A DNA stretch of 27,061 nt from Flavobacteriales bacterium UBA5933. Lineage in GTDB: Bacteria; Bacteroidota; Bacteroidia; Flavobacteriales; Weeksellaceae. Both the position numbers and the translations under genes were made by a program. Numbering within the stretch: the first letter of the stretch is position 1; every line of letters starts with the position of its first letter. The notes below the pieces were generated by a model. The model made no database searches and was not told the DNA's origin. It saw only the letters and a list, made by a program, of their open reading frames with translations. The stretch spans positions 1 through 27,061 of the forward strand of contig DJDD01000029.1 of assembly GCA_002430925.1 (NCBI GenBank), in the 5' to 3' direction. Below, piece by piece: positions 23,323-27,061 of the stretch.

Positions 23323-24114
23323 TTATAAATCTTTAGCTTCCATAACAAGTTCAGCTAAATCTTTAACCACTACAGATGACTCTTTTTCGAAATGTTTTAC
23401 ACCATCTGTCATCATTGTATTACAAAAAGGGCAACCTGTTGCTATTATATTAGGTTCTTTTTCTAAAGCCTCTCCAGTTCTTTCGATATTAATATCTACA
23501 TTACCTTTTTCTGATTCTTTAAACATCTGAGCACCTCCTGCACCACAACATAAACCTCTAGTTTTACAACGTTTCATTTCTACAAGTTCAGCATCAAGCT
23601 TTTCTATCAAAACACGAGGAGCTTCGTAAACATTATTACCTCTACCAAGATAACATGGATCTTGAAACGTGATTTTTTTTCCTTTAAATACTTCTGAACC
23701 TTCTAGTTTTAATTTACCATCATTGATTAATTGTTGTAAGAATTGAGAATGATGTAAAACGTCATAATTACCTCCTAAATTTGGGTATTCATTCTTCAAT
23801 GTATTAAAACAATGAGGGCAAGTTGTTACAATTTTTTTAATATCGTATGCATTTAAAACCTCTATGTTCATCATTGCTTGCATTTGAAAAACAAATTCAT
23901 TACCTGCTCTTTTAACAGGATCTCCAGTACAAGATTCTTCTGTTCCAAGAACTGCAAAATCTAGTCCTATATTATTTAATATTTTTACAAATGCTCTGGT
24001 TATTTTTTTAGCTCGGTCATCAAAACTTCCAGCACAACCAACCCAAAATAGTATTTCTGGTTGTTTGCCTTCAGCCATGTATTGAGCCATAGTTTTTACT
24101 GTAATATTAGCCAT
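23323..24114 (-). CDS. CCG-domain Fe-S protein (HdrB/GlpC C-terminal-like)
   Basis: 263 residues made of two cysteine-rich domains. The first has C27 (FWVGCAGSF), C62 (ESCTGDP) and C99/C102 (TCPHC). The second has C154 (QDPCYLGRGN), C189/C190 (GLCCGAGG) and C228/C231 (GCPFC). This is the arrangement seen in HdrB, in the C-terminal half of HdrD and in GlpC, where it binds an unusual Fe-S cluster and handles electrons between a dehydrogenase and quinone or thiols. No membrane segment, so it probably docks on the membrane ferredoxin protein encoded two genes upstream. Partner and substrate are not shown by the sequence. Confidence 0.92.
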   Translation of the reverse strand: MANITVKTMAQYMAEGKQPEILFWVGCAGSFDDRAKKITRAFVKILNNIGLDFAVLGTEESCTGDPVKRAGNEFVFQMQAMMNIEVLNAYDIKKIVTTCPHCFNTLKNEYPNLGGNYDVLHHSQFLQQLINDGKLKLEGSEVFKGKKITFQDPCYLGRGNNVYEAPRVLIEKLDAELVEMKRCKTRGLCCGAGGAQMFKESEKGNVDINIERTGEALEKEPNIIATGCPFCNTMMTDGVKHFEKESSVVVKDLAELVMEAKDL

Positions 24115-24149
24115 TTTTTGTCCTCTTTGTGATTATTTAAGGTTTTTGA

Positions 24150-24578
24150 TTAATGTTTACCATCATCAAAAACTTGAATAGATACATTTTTTTCGACTAA
24201 ATCTGTAAATTTCCCATTATATCTTGTCGCTTTTACTAAATGATTATCTATCCAATGGTAATTACCTCCTCTAGGTTTATTCATTAAAAGTCCATGGTAT
24301 TTAAAACCATGTTTATTCAACCAAGTTTCAGTATATTCTCTGTGCTCTTCTAAGCGTGATGTAAAAAATGTTATAATATGACCCTCATCGTACCATTTAT
24401 TTAATGTAATTAATGCATCAGGATAAACTTCTGCAGTTAACATTCTTTCAGGTTCTTCATTAGGAATATCATCACAAATTGTCCCATCAATATCTATCAA
24501 ATAATTTTTTATATCATCTGGTAAAATCGGACTTACTTTCTCTCCATTTTCAATTTTTTCTTTTAAAATGTTTTTCAT
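24150..24578 (-). CDS. HAD-like phosphatase family protein
   Basis: 142 residues. NYLIDIDGTICDD holds motif I, with D29 as nucleophile and D31 as acid/base. FFTSRLEEHREYTETWL holds the motif II Thr/Ser, NKPRGGNYHWIDNHLVKATR supplies the Lys, and QVFDDGKH the acidic end. This is a compact, cap-less HAD fold. Database entries sometimes call the family 'phosphoheptose isomerase', which this motif set does not support. It sits between the two Fe-S genes, 35 nt before the CCG gene and 66 nt after the membrane ferredoxin gene. Its position is probably a shared transcript, without an obvious metabolic link. Confidence 0.85.
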   Translation of the reverse strand: MKNILKEKIENGEKVSPILPDDIKNYLIDIDGTICDDIPNEEPERMLTAEVYPDALITLNKWYDEGHIITFFTSRLEEHREYTETWLNKHGFKYHGLLMNKPRGGNYHWIDNHLVKATRYNGKFTDLVEKNVSIQVFDDGKH

Positions 24579-24644
24579 GTCGTTGAATGTTTGTTTGTAT
24601 GTTTGATTTATGAAATTAATAGTTATTGAAAATGAAATTTATAC

Positions 24645-25973
24645 TTAGTCATTTGCCCAATTTAATCGATCTGCATTATTAAATTGCCATGGCGCCCCGT
24701 TGTTTTCAACATTAGACATCATCATGTTCAATTCTTGAGGAGCTGCAGATTGCTCCATAACAAGATATCTACGTAAATCTATGATGATAGATAGAGGATC
24801 AATATTAATTGGGCAAGCTTGCGTACATGCGTTACATGATGTACAAGCCCATAATTCTTCTGGTGTTATATAATCATTCACTAAAGTTTTACCATCATCA
24901 AGAAACTCTCCATTCAAATCAATATTTTGACTTATAGTTTCTAAACGATCTCTAGTATCCATCATTATTTTACGAGGAGATAATTTTTTACCTGTAATAT
25001 TAGCTGGACATTCAGCTGTACAACGTCCACATTCAGTACAAGTATAAGCGTTTAGTAATTGTACTTGATTAAGATCAAATACATCCTTTGCCCCAAATGT
25101 TTCTGGTTCTCCTTGTGGTTCAGCTGGAGTAGCATAAGGATCTGCATTTGGGTCCATCATCATTTTAACCTCATCTGTTACAGCTTTTAAATTATTAATC
25201 TCAGCTTTAGGTTCTAATTTAGAAAACCAAGTATTAGGAAAAGCTAGAATAATATGTAAATGCTTTGAATAATATAAGTAATTCAGAAAAAAGAAAATTC
25301 CTACAATATGAAACCACCAAGCTGTTCTTTCTACAATAAAAATAAATGTAACATCATTAAATTGACGAATTAAAGGAGCTGTTAACCAAGAAGAAATTGG
25401 AAACGATCCTGCATGTGTATAATGATTAACATTCATTTGTTGAAGAACTTGATCTGCTCCATTCATTGTAAATAATGCCATCATAAATGCAACTTCCATA
25501 TATAAAATATAATTTGCATCTTCTTTTGGCCAACCTTTCATTTCTGGTTTCCAGAACCTTGATATTTTAACAATATTTCTTCTCATCCAAAAGATTATAC
25601 AAGAAATCATTACTAAAAATGCTAAAATTTCAAAAAAACCTATCATTAAATTATAAAAGTTACCTAAAAAACTTAAAATTCGATGGGTTCCAAAAACTCC
25701 ATCAATTAAAATTTCTACTACTTCTATATTAATCAAAACAAATCCTACATAAACAAAAGTATGTAAGATTGCTGGTATTGGACGAACGCCCATTTTTCCT
25801 TGCCCCAAGGCAACACGTATCATTGTCTTCCATCTTTCTTTTGGATGGTCGAATCTAGAAATTTCCTTACCTAATTTTATATTCCGTATTAATTTCTTTA
25901 CATTTTTAGTAAAAAACCAAATACTTCCTATCATTAAAAAGAGGAAAACTACATTTGGAAGGTACTTTATCAT
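24645..25973 (-). CDS. Membrane-anchored dicluster [4Fe-4S] oxidoreductase
   Basis: 442 residues. Several membrane segments occupy about 1-250 (PNVVFLFLMIGSIWFF, HTFVYVGFVLINIEVVEILI, FEILAFLVMISCIIFWM, FHIVGIFFFLNYLYYS), reminiscent of the NarI/HdrE-like haem b membrane domain. A cytoplasmic ferredoxin part follows, with CTECGRCTAECP (312-323) and CTSCNACTQACP (377-388), each binding one [4Fe-4S]. The CCG-domain half found fused in GlpC/HdrD/EtfD-like proteins is absent here and instead encoded separately at 23323-24114. The likely role is passing electrons from a soluble donor (perhaps an electron-transfer flavoprotein) to quinone; that is inference. Confidence 0.92.
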   Translation of the reverse strand: MIKYLPNVVFLFLMIGSIWFFTKNVKKLIRNIKLGKEISRFDHPKERWKTMIRVALGQGKMGVRPIPAILHTFVYVGFVLINIEVVEILIDGVFGTHRILSFLGNFYNLMIGFFEILAFLVMISCIIFWMRRNIVKISRFWKPEMKGWPKEDANYILYMEVAFMMALFTMNGADQVLQQMNVNHYTHAGSFPISSWLTAPLIRQFNDVTFIFIVERTAWWFHIVGIFFFLNYLYYSKHLHIILAFPNTWFSKLEPKAEINNLKAVTDEVKMMMDPNADPYATPAEPQGEPETFGAKDVFDLNQVQLLNAYTCTECGRCTAECPANITGKKLSPRKIMMDTRDRLETISQNIDLNGEFLDDGKTLVNDYITPEELWACTSCNACTQACPINIDPLSIIIDLRRYLVMEQSAAPQELNMMMSNVENNGAPWQFNNADRLNWAND

Positions 25974-26008
25974 TATTTATATCTTTTTGTGGTTTTGATA
26001 TTATAATT

Positions 26009-26962
26009 TTATGGTTGTACAGGTTGTTTTTTACCAAATACTGAGATACTAACATATCTACTTGGATTCTTTTTTAAATCCTCAACCAATGCATTCATGT
26101 TTTTAATAGTTGCCTCTAATTCATTAGCAATACCATCGTCTTTTGCTAATTTTCCTAAAGAACCTTTCCCGTTATTAACATCTTCTAATAAATTATTTAA
26201 ATTTTTAGATACATTTTCAAAGTTTTTTATTGTCTGATCTAATTGTAATTCATTTAATTTATCAGCAGTTTTACCAAATTTTTCTACAGTAGATTTTGCA
26301 GAAGTTAGTGTTGCAGATAACGTTTTTTGATTCGATGCGATTAAATTATTTGCACTATTAGAAGTAGCTGTTAATGATTGAGCCGTTTTATCAAAAGATG
26401 CAACAGTATTATTTAGATTTTTTAGCATAGCTTTAACATCTTGCTGTGCATCTTTATCTAAAATATTATTAACACCTTGTAAAGTTTGGTTAAAACTAAC
26501 TAAAACACTGTCTAATTTTCTTTGAGTCGGAGATAATTGCTTTGTAATACCATCCATCATTCCTCCTGCTACTCGACCTTGAAGATAATCACCACTTTTA
26601 GCTATATCTGGTCCGTAATCTAATAATAATCTTACTTCTGGTCCTGACATTAAACCTGGTTCATAGATTTCTGCAATTGTTTTCTTAGAAAAAGGTATAT
26701 CTTTTTCAACTGATAATACTACATCAAAGTAAACAGGTTTCGCATCATCTATAATTTTAATTTCTTTTACTTGTCCTACACGTAAACCATTTATTGAAAC
26801 AGGCTTTGAAGGAGCTAATCCATTTACATTATCAAATTTAACGATAAATAATCGCCCTGATGAAAAGATATTTTGTCCTTTCAAAAAATTAAACAACATA
26901 AAAAAACCTATTAAGGTTACAATCGTTACAATTCCTATTTTGAATTCTTTAGATAATTTCAC
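26009..26962 (-). CDS. MCE/MlaD family lipid-transport protein
   Basis: 317 residues starting with GTG at 26960-26962; no usable ATG lies near. One N-terminal membrane anchor (FKIGIVTIVTLIGFFMLFNF) is followed by the MCE domain (about 38-115: FIVKFDNVNGLAPSKPVSIN, GLRVGQVKEI, EPGLMSGPEV). A long helical coiled-coil-like region rich in Asn/Thr/Ser then runs to the end. The protein sits in the inner membrane with the MCE domain in the periplasm, where MlaD-like hexamers move phospholipids between membranes. The Mla ATPase and permease genes are not visible in the window. 35 nt separate it from the Fe-S membrane gene. Confidence 0.93.
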   Translation of the reverse strand: MKLSKEFKIGIVTIVTLIGFFMLFNFLKGQNIFSSGRLFIVKFDNVNGLAPSKPVSINGLRVGQVKEIKIIDDAKPVYFDVVLSVEKDIPFSKKTIAEIYEPGLMSGPEVRLLLDYGPDIAKSGDYLQGRVAGGMMDGITKQLSPTQRKLDSVLVSFNQTLQGVNNILDKDAQQDVKAMLKNLNNTVASFDKTAQSLTATSNSANNLIASNQKTLSATLTSAKSTVEKFGKTADKLNELQLDQTIKNFENVSKNLNNLLEDVNNGKGSLGKLAKDDGIANELEATIKNMNALVEDLKKNPSRYVSISVFGKKQPVQP

Positions 26963-27022
26963 TATATTTTATTTTATACAAAATTAAAATTTAATTTCTA
27001 AAGAAACATCTTTTATTAATTA

Positions 27023-27061
27023 TTACATTGGATTTTCTCCATTAAATGTAACTATAAAAGA
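27023..27061 (-). CDS. C-terminal end of a gene continuing past the right edge
   Basis: Thirteen in-frame codons including a TAA stop on the minus strand, reading SFIVTFNGENPM. There are too few residues to identify a family. In flavobacteria the gene upstream of this type of MCE gene is often an N-acetylmuramoyl-L-alanine amidase, so that is my guess. It would end 60 nt before the MlaD start. Confidence 0.4.
   Translation of the reverse strand, partial: SFIVTFNGENPM

Overview
The window is about 27 kb of a low-G+C (roughly 30% by eye) chromosome from a member of the Bacteroidota, most likely a Flavobacteriales genus of the Weeksellaceae/Empedobacter/Chryseobacterium kind. The evidence is the gene content (hemACDE order, secreted endonuclease I with a type IX secretion tail, LemA-TPM-TPM operon, the small protein often mislabelled 'ABC transporter ATPase', MCE/MlaD next to split Fe-S oxidoreductase genes), the lack of Shine-Dalgarno sequences, and repeated TAnnTTTG boxes (the Bacteroidota -7 element) just upstream of starts. 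I see no tRNA, rRNA, CRISPR array or insertion sequence. Several upstream in-frame starts are TTG codons that look spurious, so I moved them to the downstream ATG.

Left part (1-8900) is an accessory patchwork. It holds a LysM-like protein running off the left edge; an AraC regulator with an aldo/keto reductase; an exported orphan protein; an FMN reductase, a nitrilase-family amidohydrolase and a second AraC regulator; two GNAT acetyltransferases; a Cys-rich small protein ORF that has lost any recognisable start codon; and an exported tyrosine phosphatase. Three of the four copies of a dispersed, G+C-richer repeat with a hairpin core lie here, always between genes.

Middle (8970-14000) is the haem biosynthesis operon hemA-hemC-hemD-hemE (minus strand, tightly packed, with its own terminator). 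A PchR-like AraC regulator is divergently transcribed from it. An inverted repeat between the two promoters is a candidate operator.

The stretch 14060-18800 carries a secreted nuclease, an exported orphan protein, the fourth repeat copy, and a probable dgt-acetyltransferase-SMP30 operon. From 18860 to 23320 there are two orphan exported/membrane proteins, a LemA-TPM-TPM membrane operon, a conserved Bacteroidota protein, and a two-gene cold-shock operon preceded by a long, hairpin-rich leader.

The right end (23320-27061) is one minus-strand cluster: the last codons of what may be an amidase, then an MCE/MlaD lipid-transport protein, a membrane-anchored dicluster ferredoxin protein, a HAD-like phosphatase and a CCG-domain Fe-S protein. 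The two Fe-S proteins together resemble a split HdrD/GlpC/EtfD-type quinone-linked oxidoreductase.

The least explained items are the hairpin repeat family, the start-less Cys-rich ORF beside one repeat copy, and the long cold-shock leader.
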